The notes under the pieces: generated by a model
The model's database searches: none
Seen by the model: the letters and a program-made list of their open reading frames with translations, nothing else
Told to the model about the DNA's origin: nothing
Translations under genes and position numbers: made by a program
Shown here: in pieces, positions 41,394-51,179 of the stretch
How positions within the stretch are numbered: the first letter of the stretch is position 1
Layout: each line of letters starts with the position of its first letter
DNA from: an uncultured candidate division Zixibacteria bacterium
GTDB lineage: Bacteria; Zixibacteria; MSB-5A5; GN15; PGXB01
Reading direction: 5' to 3'
Assembly: GCA_937925655.1 (NCBI GenBank)
Contig: CALAMC010000057.1
Coordinates: 1-64,000 of the forward strand
DNA: 64,000 nucleotides

Positions 41394-42554
41394 ATGAAAA
41401 TTCATGAGTATCAGGCCAAGGAAATATTCGCGGCCCACGGTATCCCGGTACCGCAGGGAGAAGTGGCCGAAAACGTCGCCGACGCCGTAGCCATTGCCGA
41501 AAAGTACGGTCGTCCGGTCATGGTGAAATCCCAGGTGCACGTCGGCGGGCGGGGCAAGGCCGGTGGCGTGCAGTACGCCGAAAATGTGGAAGCGGTGCGC
41601 GTTTGGGCCCAGAAAATCATCGGTATGGATATCAAAGGCCTCCGGGTCAACAAGGTGTTGATTACCGAAGCCGTTGACATCGTTACCGAGGCATACGTCG
41701 GTATCATCATTGACCGTTCCACCAAGGCGGCGGTCATCATGGTTTCGGCGGCAGGCGGCATCGATATCGAGGAGGTCGCCGCCAAAACGCCGGAGAAAAT
41801 ACACAAACTGGCGGTTGATCCGATTCACGGCCTGCGCGCCTATCAGGCCCGCGACCTGGCTTCAAAATTATATCGCGACATGAACCTGATTCGGCAGGCT
41901 GCGGATATCATCATGAAGCTGTATAAAGTCTTCTGGGCGGTCGATGCCTCGCTGGTTGAAATCAACCCGCTCATTACGACACCCGATGGTAAAGTTCTGG
42001 CCATCGACGCCAAACTCAACGTCGACGACAACGCCCTGTACCGGCACAAGAATATTGCGGCCATGAGGGACCTGGACGCCGAAGAGCCCTCGGAGGTCAT
42101 GGCCCGAGAAGGGGATTTGAGTTTTGTCAAGCTCAACGGAAATATCGGCTGTATCGTCAACGGCGCCGGGCTGGCCATGGCCACAATGGACTTGGTCAAG
42201 CACTATGGCGGCGAACCGGCCAACTTCCTTGACATCGGCGGTTCATCCAATCCGCAGAAAGTCCTGACCGCCATGCGTATTATTTTGGGTGACCCCAACG
42301 TCCGGGCCATATTGATAAATATTTTCGGTGGCATCACCCGGTGCGATGATGTCGCCAACGGCATTGTCATGGCCTACGAAGAACTAAAACCGGAAGTCCC
42401 GATTGTGGTTCGACTGACCGGAACCAATGAAAAAGAGGCGCTCAAAATCCTCAAGAAGATCAACCTGGAATCGGGCGAAACGCTTGACCAGGTCGTCAAA
42501 AAGGCCATTGCTTTGTCTGAAGCCGAAAATCAAATCGCAGGAGGGGCCGCATGA
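41394..42554 (+). CDS. sucC: Succinyl-CoA synthetase beta subunit
   Basis: This 386-residue protein is the usual length. The ATP-grasp N-terminal domain begins MKIHEYQAKEIFAAHGIPVPQG and includes VKSQVHVGGRGKAGGV, LVEINPLI and DAKLNVDDNA. The C-terminal ligase domain has GCIVNGAGLAMATMDL and FLDIGGSSNPQKV. With SucD it couples succinyl-CoA and succinate interconversion to ATP or GTP. The stop overlaps the sucD start by ATGA, so translation is coupled. Confidence 0.98.
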   Translation: MKIHEYQAKEIFAAHGIPVPQGEVAENVADAVAIAEKYGRPVMVKSQVHVGGRGKAGGVQYAENVEAVRVWAQKIIGMDIKGLRVNKVLITEAVDIVTEAYVGIIIDRSTKAAVIMVSAAGGIDIEEVAAKTPEKIHKLAVDPIHGLRAYQARDLASKLYRDMNLIRQAADIIMKLYKVFWAVDASLVEINPLITTPDGKVLAIDAKLNVDDNALYRHKNIAAMRDLDAEEPSEVMAREGDLSFVKLNGNIGCIVNGAGLAMATMDLVKHYGGEPANFLDIGGSSNPQKVLTAMRIILGDPNVRAILINIFGGITRCDDVANGIVMAYEELKPEVPIVVRLTGTNEKEALKILKKINLESGETLDQVVKKAIALSEAENQIAGGAA

Positions 42555-43549
42555 GTATTATAATCGACAAAAAGACGAAAGTGATTGTGCAGGGTATCAC
42601 GGGGCGTGATGGTTCCTTCCACGCCGATCAAATGAAGAAGTACGGCACCGATGTTGTCGGTGGCGTAACCCCGGGCAAGGGCGGCCAGAAGGTGAACGGG
42701 ATACCGATTTTCAATACCATGGCCGAAGCCGTCGCCGCGACCAAAGCCAACACGTCGGTTATCTATGTCCCGCCGGCCTATGCCATTGACGCCATATATG
42801 AGGCGGCCGACGCCGGAGTAAAGCTTATTGTTTGTATTACCGAGGGCGTCCCGGCCAATGATATGATGCCGGTCTATCATTATCTCAAGCACAAGGGAGT
42901 CCGCCTGATCGGACCCAATTGCCCGGGATTGATAAGCCCCGACAAGTCGAAAGTCGGTATCATGCCCGGCACAATTGTCAAAAGCGGGCCAATCGGTGTC
43001 GTCTCCCGCTCGGGAACGCTGACCTATGAAGCCATCTGGGCTTTAACCTGCGCCGGGCTGGGACAGACGACCTGCATCGGCATTGGCGGCGACCAGATCA
43101 TCGGGACGAATTTTATCGACACGCTGGCAATGTTTGAAGCCGACCCGGCCACCAAAGCGGTGGTTATGATCGGCGAGATCGGCGGCTCTGACGAAGAAGA
43201 AGCGGCCAAATTCATCAAGAAAAGCATGACCAAACCGGTGGTCGGCTTTATCGCCGGGCGGACGGCCCCGCCGGGAAAGCGGATGGGTCACGCCGGGGCG
43301 ATTATATCCGGCGGATCAGGCACAGCCGAAGAAAAAGTCAAGGCTTTTGGTGCGGCCGGCATTCCGGTGGCGGCCTCGCCGACCGAAATTCCAAGACTGA
43401 TCAAAGAGGTCTTGGCCGCAAAGAAAAAGAAAGCGGTCAAAACACCCTCCAAGACCAGGGCGGCTGGGAAAAAATCGCCTGCCAAAGCAAAAGCCAAACC
43501 CAAACCCAAACCCAAACCGGGGAAAACAGCAAAGAAGAAGTCCAGGTAA
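42551..43549 (+). CDS. sucD: Succinyl-CoA synthetase alpha subunit with a Lys/Pro-rich tail
   Basis: This 332-residue protein has a CoA-binding Rossmann domain starting KVIVQGITGRDGSFHADQM, then RLIGPNCPGLI and the phosphohistidine segment MGHAGAIISGGSGTAEEK. A normal SucD ends around residue 290. Here about 40 extra residues follow, almost all Lys, Ala and Pro (KKKKAVKTPSK, KAKPKPKPKP), like a histone H1 tail. The core is complete, so activity is expected. The tail may bind nucleic acid, membrane or partner proteins, or may only affect solubility. Confidence 0.96.
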   Translation: MSIIIDKKTKVIVQGITGRDGSFHADQMKKYGTDVVGGVTPGKGGQKVNGIPIFNTMAEAVAATKANTSVIYVPPAYAIDAIYEAADAGVKLIVCITEGVPANDMMPVYHYLKHKGVRLIGPNCPGLISPDKSKVGIMPGTIVKSGPIGVVSRSGTLTYEAIWALTCAGLGQTTCIGIGGDQIIGTNFIDTLAMFEADPATKAVVMIGEIGGSDEEEAAKFIKKSMTKPVVGFIAGRTAPPGKRMGHAGAIISGGSGTAEEKVKAFGAAGIPVAASPTEIPRLIKEVLAAKKKKAVKTPSKTRAAGKKSPAKAKAKPKPKPKPGKTAKKKSR

Positions 43550-43591
43550 TCGCGATAGAGGTGCTTCGATAGTACCAGAGGAGTCTTATTG

Positions 43592-43858
43592 ATGAGTGAA
43601 GCTGAACCGGAACAGAAGATTCCGGAAGTTAAGGAAAAAGAGCCGAAATATGTGTACGGACCCGGTGACCCGCCCCCGTTAAACATATTTTTGCATTGGT
43701 GCAAAGGCTGTAATATCTGCATTGCCTATTGCCCCAACAAGGTATTGGAACCGGACCGTGACGGCAAACCGGTTCTGGCCCACCCCGAAAAATGTACACA
43801 GTGCGCAATCTGCTGGCTGCATTGCCCGGATTTTGCCATAACCTCCAATTACAAGTGA
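43592..43858 (+). CDS. korD: 2-oxoglutarate:ferredoxin oxidoreductase delta subunit (4Fe-4S)
   Basis: This 88-residue ferredoxin-like protein has two cysteine clusters, CKGCNICIAYCP and CTQCAICWLHCP, for two [4Fe-4S] centres. It would pass electrons from the oxidoreductase to ferredoxin. I start at the ATG at 43592 rather than the TTG just before it; AGAGGAG precedes at a good distance. It is the first of the korDABC genes and is followed by korA after 13 nt. Confidence 0.93.
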   Translation: MSEAEPEQKIPEVKEKEPKYVYGPGDPPPLNIFLHWCKGCNICIAYCPNKVLEPDRDGKPVLAHPEKCTQCAICWLHCPDFAITSNYK

Positions 43859-43871
43859 TGGAGGAGTAGGA

Positions 43872-45011
43872 ATGTTAGAATACGGAAAAACCAAATTGCT
43901 TCAGGGTAATGAAGCGTGCGTGTACGGCGCCCTGTACGCCGGGGTACAATTTTTCGCCGGGTACCCGATCACGCCCTCGACCGAAATCGCCGAAGGCATG
44001 GCGCGCATATTACCTCATATCGGCGGCAAATTCATACAGATGGAAGATGAAATAGGTTCCATCGCGGCCATCATCGGCGCTTCCAACGCGGGATGCAAAT
44101 CCATGACGGCGACGTCGGGTCCCGGTTATTCGTTGATGCAGGAAAATATCGGCTACGCCTATATGACCGAAACGCCCTGCGTCATTATCGACGTTCAGCG
44201 CGGCGGTCCCTCGACCGGCCTTCCGACCAAGATCGCTCAAGCCGATATGATGCAGGCGCGCTGGGGGACCCACGGTGACTATAACGCCATCGCCCTGGCA
44301 CCTTCCAGCGCCAAAGAGTGCTTTACCGAAACGGTCCGGGCTTTTAATCTTTCCGAAAGGTTTCGCACACCGGTCACGGTTCTGACCGACGAAGTCCTGG
44401 GACACATGCGCGAAATCATGACCATCCCGGAGGAGGGTGAGCTGAAGGTCCACAAGCGGCAGAAGCCGGACGTACCCCCTGACTGGTACCGTCACTTTGA
44501 GATTACGCCAAGTCTGGTCAGTCCCATGGCCGCGTTCGGCGAAGGCTATCGTTATAATATCTCCGGTTTGACCCATGACCCCGATGGTTTTCCGACCGCC
44601 GTTCCCTCGGAAATCAAAGCCAAGCTGGAGAAATTGCACCATAAGATCGACAATTACCTGGATGAAATCACCAGTTTCCGCACGGAAATGATGGATGACG
44701 CGCACGTTGCCGTATTTTCTTACGGGACGGTGGCACGGGCGAGCTATCAGGCCGTGAAAATGGCCCGGGAAAAACGCATTAAAGTCGGCGCCATTCAGCC
44801 GTTCACCATCTGGCCCATCGATGAGGCCAGAATCAAGAGCATGCTTGACGGCGTCAAAAAAGTGATCGTCGCGGAATTGAATATGGGGCAGTTGTTTTAT
44901 GAAATTCAGCGTGTGGCCCCGAAGAGTACCGAGGTATTCCATCTTGGCCGTTACGACGGCGAAGTGATGACGCCTCTCCAGATACTTCAAAAAATAAGGG
45001 AGGTGCTCTGA
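43872..45011 (+). CDS. korA: 2-oxoglutarate:ferredoxin oxidoreductase alpha subunit
   Basis: This 379-residue protein has the pyruvate/oxoacid oxidoreductase PYR domain: AGYPITPSTEIAEGMA, MEDEIGSIAAIIGASNAG, TSGPGYSLMQENIGYAYMTE and QRGGPSTGLPTKIAQADMMQARWG. These fit KorA of the four-subunit type. With KorB it binds thiamine diphosphate and decarboxylates 2-oxoglutarate to succinyl-CoA with CoA and ferredoxin; related 2-oxoacid enzymes differ mainly in substrate. It starts behind GGAGGAG and its stop shares one base with the korB start. Confidence 0.93.
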   Translation: MLEYGKTKLLQGNEACVYGALYAGVQFFAGYPITPSTEIAEGMARILPHIGGKFIQMEDEIGSIAAIIGASNAGCKSMTATSGPGYSLMQENIGYAYMTETPCVIIDVQRGGPSTGLPTKIAQADMMQARWGTHGDYNAIALAPSSAKECFTETVRAFNLSERFRTPVTVLTDEVLGHMREIMTIPEEGELKVHKRQKPDVPPDWYRHFEITPSLVSPMAAFGEGYRYNISGLTHDPDGFPTAVPSEIKAKLEKLHHKIDNYLDEITSFRTEMMDDAHVAVFSYGTVARASYQAVKMAREKRIKVGAIQPFTIWPIDEARIKSMLDGVKKVIVAELNMGQLFYEIQRVAPKSTEVFHLGRYDGEVMTPLQILQKIREVL

Positions 45012-45859
45012 TGAACAAAACCGTAATCAAGTCGGACGTAACGCACCATTACCTCCGACCCAAGAAAAAATTCCCGAACGTCTGGTGTGCCGGATGCGGC
45101 AACGGTATTGTCATGGGGGCGCTTATCCGGGCCATCGATTCCCTGGGCTATGACAAGGACGAGGTCGCGGTGGTTTCGGGTATCGGTTGTTCCAGTCGTA
45201 TGCCCGTCTATCTTGATTTTGCCACGCTGCATACCACTCACGGACGCGCCCTGGCTTTCGCAACCGGCGTCAAAATAGCCAAGCCGCACATGAAGGTGAT
45301 CGTGATAACCGGCGACGGCGATGCCCTGGCCATCGGCGGCAACCACTTTATCCATGCCTGTCGACGCAACATCGATATCACGACCATTTTGATAGACAAT
45401 AAAATCTATGGCATGACCGGTGGCCAGTTTGCGCCGACCACACCGGGAGGTGCCATCGCCACGACCGCGCCGCATGGCAATTACGAAAAGCAATTCGACG
45501 TGGTCAAGCTGGCCATCGGGGCCGGGGCGTCGTATGTGGCCCGCGGAACGGTGTATCATGTGGATCAGCTGGAAAAGCTGATCGTGGGCGGACTGAAGAA
45601 AAAAGGTTTTGCCGTGATCGATACATTTTCGAACTGCCACACTTATTTCGGACGGTTCAATCGTGAGGGTGACGCCGTGGAAATGATCCGCTGGTTTAAA
45701 AAGAACGCCCTTCCGGTTGAAGCGGTGGAGAAAATCCCGCCGGAGAAAAGAGTCGGCAAATTCGTAACCGGGCTGATTTATGAATCCGATGCGACCGAAT
45801 TCTGTGATGAGTACCAGATGCTGGTCGATCGGCTGGCCGGAAAGGGGAACGCGCAATGA
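45011..45859 (+). CDS. korB: 2-oxoglutarate:ferredoxin oxidoreductase beta subunit
   Basis: This 282-residue protein contains the thiamine-diphosphate-binding half of the enzyme: WCAGCGNGIVMGALIRAI, GIGCSSRMPVYLDF, THGRALAFATGVK, ITGDGDALAIGGNHFIHA with the metal-binding GDG, and YGMTGGQFAPTTPGG. It forms the active site with KorA. Four-base ATGA overlap with korC. Placed next to sucCD, icd and mdh, the natural substrate is 2-oxoglutarate. Confidence 0.95.
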   Translation: MNKTVIKSDVTHHYLRPKKKFPNVWCAGCGNGIVMGALIRAIDSLGYDKDEVAVVSGIGCSSRMPVYLDFATLHTTHGRALAFATGVKIAKPHMKVIVITGDGDALAIGGNHFIHACRRNIDITTILIDNKIYGMTGGQFAPTTPGGAIATTAPHGNYEKQFDVVKLAIGAGASYVARGTVYHVDQLEKLIVGGLKKKGFAVIDTFSNCHTYFGRFNREGDAVEMIRWFKKNALPVEAVEKIPPEKRVGKFVTGLIYESDATEFCDEYQMLVDRLAGKGNAQ

Positions 45860-46461
45860 CGACCAGAGCGGCATCCAAATCAATGGGCAAAAAAGACGGA
45901 AGCGAAAAACCGGAAGACCGCTATGAGATTCGCCTTTCCGGATCGGGCGGTCAGGGACTGATTCTGGCCGGCGTGATTCTGGCCGAAGCGCTGGGAATCG
46001 GCGACGGAAAAAACGTAGTACAGACTCAATCCTATGGGCCGGAAGCGCGCGGCGGCGCCAGTCGGGCCGACCTGGTTGTGGCCGACGGGGAAATATATTA
46101 TCCTAAAACGATGAAGCTGGATCTGCTTCTGGCTCTGACACAGGAAGCCTGTGACAAGTATTATCCGGACCTTAAGGAAGGCGGCACCCTCATTGTTGAT
46201 TCCACGATGGTGACACAGGTCCCGACCAAGAACTATTATGGTCTGCCGTTCATGCAACTGGCCCGGGAAGAAGTCGGTATTGTCATGGTGGCCAACGTGG
46301 TGTCGCTCGGAGCTATTTCCGAATTGACCGGTATCGTGACGCGTGATTCCATCCGCAACGCTGTGCTGGCAAGAGCTCCGCGCGGAACGGAAGAAAAAAA
46401 CAAAAAGGCGCTGGAACTGGGCATCGAAGCCGCCAAAAAACTATTGAAAGAAAAACGGTGA
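45856..46461 (+). CDS. korC: 2-oxoglutarate:ferredoxin oxidoreductase gamma subunit
   Basis: This 201-residue protein has the gamma-domain signature RLSGSGGQGLILAGVILAEA, followed by QTQSYGPEARGGASRADLVV. The first 20 residues are a charged, poorly conserved extension. It completes the KorDABC enzyme and helps bind CoA or couple electron flow. It overlaps korB by 4 nt and ndk by 1 nt, so the five genes are read as one tightly packed unit. Confidence 0.93.
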   Translation: MTTRAASKSMGKKDGSEKPEDRYEIRLSGSGGQGLILAGVILAEALGIGDGKNVVQTQSYGPEARGGASRADLVVADGEIYYPKTMKLDLLLALTQEACDKYYPDLKEGGTLIVDSTMVTQVPTKNYYGLPFMQLAREEVGIVMVANVVSLGAISELTGIVTRDSIRNAVLARAPRGTEEKNKKALELGIEAAKKLLKEKR

Positions 46462-46865
46462 TGGCCAAAGAACGCACTTTGCTTATTGTCAAGCCCGACG
46501 CTTTCAAACGCGGCCTGACGGGATACATCATCTGGCGGCTGGAAAAGGCCGGATTCGCTCTGGCCGATATGCGCCTGGAACGCCTGACCAGGGAAAAAGC
46601 CCGCGAGTTCTATGCTGTCCACAAAGGCCGGCCATTTTACGAAGACCTCGTGGATTTCATGACGTCGAGCCCGGTCGTGGCTCTGGCGCTGGAAAAAGAA
46701 AACGCCGTGGCCGATTTGCGTACTTTTATCGGCGCCACCGACCCGGCCAAAGCAGCCTGCGGGACGATTCGTCAGGAAATGGCATTGAATATTCAGGAGA
46801 ATTCGGTACACGCCTCCGATTCTCCTGAAAATGCCGCGCGCGAAGTCGCCTTCTTTTTCGGTTGA
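46461..46865 (+). CDS. ndk: Nucleoside diphosphate kinase
   Basis: This 134-residue protein is the usual length. Features are ERTLLIVKPDAFKRGLTG, the GATDPAKA region and NSVHASDSPENAAREVAFFF with the catalytic His, which is phosphorylated during transfer from ATP to other NDPs. I start at the ATG at 46461, which shares one base with the korC stop; an overlapping GTG is the alternative. Next to succinyl-CoA synthetase it can exchange the ATP and GTP made there. Confidence 0.97.
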   Translation: MAKERTLLIVKPDAFKRGLTGYIIWRLEKAGFALADMRLERLTREKAREFYAVHKGRPFYEDLVDFMTSSPVVALALEKENAVADLRTFIGATDPAKAACGTIRQEMALNIQENSVHASDSPENAAREVAFFFG

Positions 46866-46866
46866 T

Positions 46867-48084
46867 ATGGAAATACGAATTCGTTATATGAATATCGAAT
46901 TTCCCTTGATTATTCCGAATACGGCTCACTGTGATGAATTCCGCGGACGGTCAGTGGACGATATCATGACACCGGATAGCTTATTTGAGGATATCAAAAG
47001 GGCCGAAGCCGATTTGTTTGATCTGGATTCGGCCCAGGTGTACATTGTTAACGACGCCTATCGGCCGACGCCGACCGCTCTTATCCTTGACTGGCTGGCA
47101 CAGCACAATCGCCTGAATGGCGACTCGATATTTATCGTCGCGACCGGGACTCACGCGGCACCGACGGAAAAGCAGCTGCGGAGCATATTCGGTAATCATC
47201 TGTCATCACTGCGCCGCCGCATTATAATTCACGACAGCCGCAGGGCCGAAGAATTAATCGAGGTGGGCCATGATAATGATGGCAGTCCGGTTTTGCTGCA
47301 TCGGGCCGTTGCCGAAGCGGACAGGATTGTCGTTATCGGATCGGTCGAACCGCATTTCTTCGCGGGGTATACCGGCGGCCGAAAATCGTTGTTTCCGGGT
47401 GTCTGTGATTATGCCACGACGGTACGTAATCATAATCGAGCTGTCAGTTTCGAGGCCATGCCCATGAAACTGAAAGATAATCCGGTTGACGAGCATTTGC
47501 GGGGATTAATGAAACTGGTTCACGACAAAATGCTGTTCGGCATTCAGGTCGTTTGCGCGGCGGATTCTGAAAACGTGAACGTTTATATCGGTCAATTAGA
47601 TGATGCTTTTCAAAGAGCCTGCAGGGCGGCCGAGTATGTTTACGGTGCGACCGTTGACCATTCGTATGACCTGCTGTTGGCGGAAGTTCTGCCGCCGCTC
47701 GACAGCAATCTCTACCAATTGCAAAAATCCCTGGAAAACTGCCAGCGGGCCGTCACCGACGGCGGTACCATCGTCTTGTTTTCATCGTGCCATGAGGGTA
47801 TCGGTTCATCGGGTTTTTACCATCTGGCGGACAAATGGCGTCCGGGGATGCGATTTACGGGGGAAGAGGCATTCGGGTGGCACAAGCTGGAAAGGGTCCA
47901 TAAAATTAACCAAAGAGTAAACGTATGTTTATTTTCGGAATTGCCGGATGAAATTCCCGAAAAAGTATTTTTCAGTCCGGTTCGTTCGCCGCAGGCGCTC
48001 GTCGATAGTTATTTTCAGGATAATGAAAAGGCCGCGCTGGCGGTGGTCCGCGATGCCGGACACACGGTGTTGATTAGTCCATAG
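46867..48084 (+). CDS. LarA-family nickel-pincer 2-hydroxyacid racemase
   Basis: This 405-residue protein has the LarA (DUF2088) N-terminal pattern VNDAYRPTPT and ATGTHAAPTEKQLRSIFG, then SVEPHFFAGYTGGRKSLFPG. The ligands expected for the Ni-pincer cofactor are kept: H163, K173 (the pincer-linking Lys) and H189, at the same 10- and 16-residue spacings as in lactate racemase. LarA enzymes racemise lactate, malate, 2-hydroxyglutarate and similar acids. Sitting between ndk and malate dehydrogenase, malate or 2-hydroxyglutarate seems likelier than lactate (inference). I start at the ATG at 46867, one base after the ndk stop. Cofactor-synthesis genes (larB, C, E) are not in the window. Confidence 0.85.
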   Translation: MEIRIRYMNIEFPLIIPNTAHCDEFRGRSVDDIMTPDSLFEDIKRAEADLFDLDSAQVYIVNDAYRPTPTALILDWLAQHNRLNGDSIFIVATGTHAAPTEKQLRSIFGNHLSSLRRRIIIHDSRRAEELIEVGHDNDGSPVLLHRAVAEADRIVVIGSVEPHFFAGYTGGRKSLFPGVCDYATTVRNHNRAVSFEAMPMKLKDNPVDEHLRGLMKLVHDKMLFGIQVVCAADSENVNVYIGQLDDAFQRACRAAEYVYGATVDHSYDLLLAEVLPPLDSNLYQLQKSLENCQRAVTDGGTIVLFSSCHEGIGSSGFYHLADKWRPGMRFTGEEAFGWHKLERVHKINQRVNVCLFSELPDEIPEKVFFSPVRSPQALVDSYFQDNEKAALAVVRDAGHTVLISP

Positions 48085-48117
48085 GTAGGATAAATTCTCG
48101 AAACAAACGGAGGAAGA

Positions 48118-49044
48118 ATGAACAAGAAAATCGCAGTTATCGGTGCCGGGAACGTCGGCGCCAGTGTTGCGCAGTACATGGCGGAAGCCAATCTGGGCGA
48201 CGTTGTCATGATTGACATCATCGAGGGCATGCCGCAGGGAAAAGCTCTCGATTTGACGCAGGCCGGCCCCATCCGGGGTTACAATTGCATGGTTACCGGC
48301 AGTAACGATTACAAGGATATCAAAGACGCCGATTTGGTCATCATGACCGCCGGTCTGGCCCGTAAACCCGGCATGTCGCGTGAGGACCTGCTGGCCATGA
48401 ACGCGGAAATCGTCGGGACGGCGGCCAAGAACATCAAGAAATACGCTTCCAAAGCGTATGTAATTGTCGTTTCCAATCCGCTGGACATCATGACTTATCA
48501 CATGTGGAAAGTCACCGGCTTCCCGACCAATCGCGTCTGCGGTCAGGCGGGAGTGCTCGACTCGACTCGTTTCCGTGCCTTTGTGGCGATGGAACTGGGC
48601 GTGGCCATGAAGGATGTTCAGGCGATGGTCCTCGGCGGACATGGCGACACGATGGTGCCGCTGCCCCGTTATACCACCGTGGGCGGAATTCCCATCAAGG
48701 AATTGATCGAATCCAGGCGCGTCAATGAAATTGCCGAGCGCACCCGCATGGGCGGCGGCGAAATCGTCAAATTGCTCAAGACCGGTTCGGCCTACTATGC
48801 GCCGGCGGCGGCGACGGTCGAAATGGCCCGCTCGATTCTGTGCGACGAAAAACGCGTCCTGCCCTGCTCGGCCTATCTCGACGGGCAGTACGGCATCAAG
48901 GATATCTATATCGGCGTGCCGATTGTCCTCGGTGCCAAAGGTGTGGAAAAAGTCATCGAGCTGGAATTGTCGAAGAAGGAACTGGCCGATTTGCAGGCTT
49001 CGGCCAAGAATTACAAGGGCGTCCTTCAGGAAATCGGTTACTGA
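48118..49044 (+). CDS. mdh: Malate dehydrogenase
   Basis: This 308-residue protein of the LDH/MDH superfamily has NAD-binding KIAVIGAGNVGASVA, TAGLARKPGMSREDLL with the substrate-contacting Arg loop, VVSNPLDIMT, GQAGVLDSTRF and the catalytic GGHGDTMVPL. The Arg-rich active-site loop is of the malate type, and the length fits bacterial LDH-like MDH. It oxidises malate to oxaloacetate with NAD+, or the reverse. It sits behind CGGAGGAAG, 33 nt after the racemase gene and 15 nt before icd. Confidence 0.96.
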   Translation: MNKKIAVIGAGNVGASVAQYMAEANLGDVVMIDIIEGMPQGKALDLTQAGPIRGYNCMVTGSNDYKDIKDADLVIMTAGLARKPGMSREDLLAMNAEIVGTAAKNIKKYASKAYVIVVSNPLDIMTYHMWKVTGFPTNRVCGQAGVLDSTRFRAFVAMELGVAMKDVQAMVLGGHGDTMVPLPRYTTVGGIPIKELIESRRVNEIAERTRMGGGEIVKLLKTGSAYYAPAAATVEMARSILCDEKRVLPCSAYLDGQYGIKDIYIGVPIVLGAKGVEKVIELELSKKELADLQASAKNYKGVLQEIGY

Positions 49045-49059
49045 TAAGGGAGTATTATC

Positions 49060-50310
<1,251 letters not shown>

Positions 50311-50338
50311 TAATCTATTAAATTCATATTCTTAGTAG

Positions 50339-50368
50339 GGCAGAACCCTTTATGGGTTCTGCCTTTTT
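50339..50368 (+). terminator. Intrinsic terminator of the central-metabolism operon
   Basis: GGCAGAACCC (50339-50348), loop TTTAT, GGGTTCTGCC (50354-50363), five T. The 10-bp stem is perfect. Confidence 0.93.
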
Positions 50369-50500
50369 ATCGATCGTTTTGCATAGGTGACCAATCTGCT
50401 GCGGTCCTGGACCAGAATTAACATAATGACAAAATGATTCTTATGGCTTAAAACATAATATCACTACATTCGCCTTTTATTTCGTTAATAGAAGGCTTAA

Positions 50501-51099
50501 ATGGGCTTTGCATTATACTGAATTGGCGTAATAGGCAAATCGCCGGAATATATGCACGATTTGCTTGGTCTTAAGGCCAGCGGCGTTTTTGAAGACGTCC
50601 CCAAGTCTGAGGTTACTGGAATTGAAATTGGCGACTGGCATATTGTTATTGCAAACGAAGAATATTTGATACCCATCTTAAAAACCAACCCGAAGTCTTT
50701 GTCGACTGGCTGTGAGGTTGTATGTTGCTTTGTCGAAGAACATGTCATGTTTAGCCAGGCAGAAGGGTGGAACAACAAAAGAGAATCTGGGTAGTTCTTC
50801 ATAATTCCAAACTTGGCCTGACCCATTTGGTGGAAAAGGGCAATTTCCCGTCGGAATATACTTCGATAAAAAGTCGATTACTTTCCGAACAAGAATCAGG
50901 AAACCGTAAAGAAGAGGTTGACTACGTTTTTGATATACCCGTACAAACAGCCGCAGCTGCAACCGGGTTTCGTCATGACAGAGTAATACCGGGAATTGAT
51001 CGACCTTTTCAAGTTCTAACTCCACTTCCGCCGAATCTTTCGCCATTAAATATGTTAATTGCGCGGATCAGAAATTTGATATCCAGATTGAGTTATTGA
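50501..51099 (+). pseudogene. Decayed hypothetical gene: premature TGA and a frameshift
   Basis: From the ATG at 50501 the frame reads MGFALY, then TGA at 50519-50521, then IGVIGKSPEYMHDLLGLKAS onward without a stop to 50794. Restoring TGA to TGG gives a natural start, MGFALYWIGVIGKS. The second half (KRIWVVLHNSKLGLTHLVEKG to 51099) is in another frame that joins smoothly if one A is added to the AAAA run at 50776-50779. The repaired protein would be about 200 residues, in a stretch more AT-rich than its neighbours and with weak ribosome-binding signals. I do not recognise the family. It is bounded by terminators on both sides. Assembly errors could also explain the lesions. Confidence 0.65.
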
Positions 51100-51117
51100 G
51101 ATACGAAAAATATTAAC

Positions 51118-51150
51118 AAAAACCGCCGGGCGTTACACCCGGCGGTTTTT
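51118..51150. terminator. Bidirectional intrinsic terminator
   Basis: An A-run, CCGCCGGG (51123-51130), loop CGTTACA, CCCGGCGG (51138-51145), then a T-run. It serves the pseudogene side on the plus strand and the nfnB end at 51180 on the minus strand. Confidence 0.9.
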
Positions 51151-51179
51151 ATGTACGAAATATATTCAAAAGATCAAAA

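Noticed and set aside
44010..44990. Long minus-strand frame opposite korA (and similar ones opposite arcC, mdh and korB)
   Set aside because: Each is antisense to a fully recognisable enzyme gene, shows no family motifs, and would require overlapping genes over almost the whole length.
50519..50521. TGA read as Trp or selenocysteine in the 50.5-kb gene
   Set aside because: TGA works as a normal stop in many genes here (korA, korB, pheT), no selenocysteine-insertion hairpin is evident, and a frameshift further on shows the gene is simply broken.
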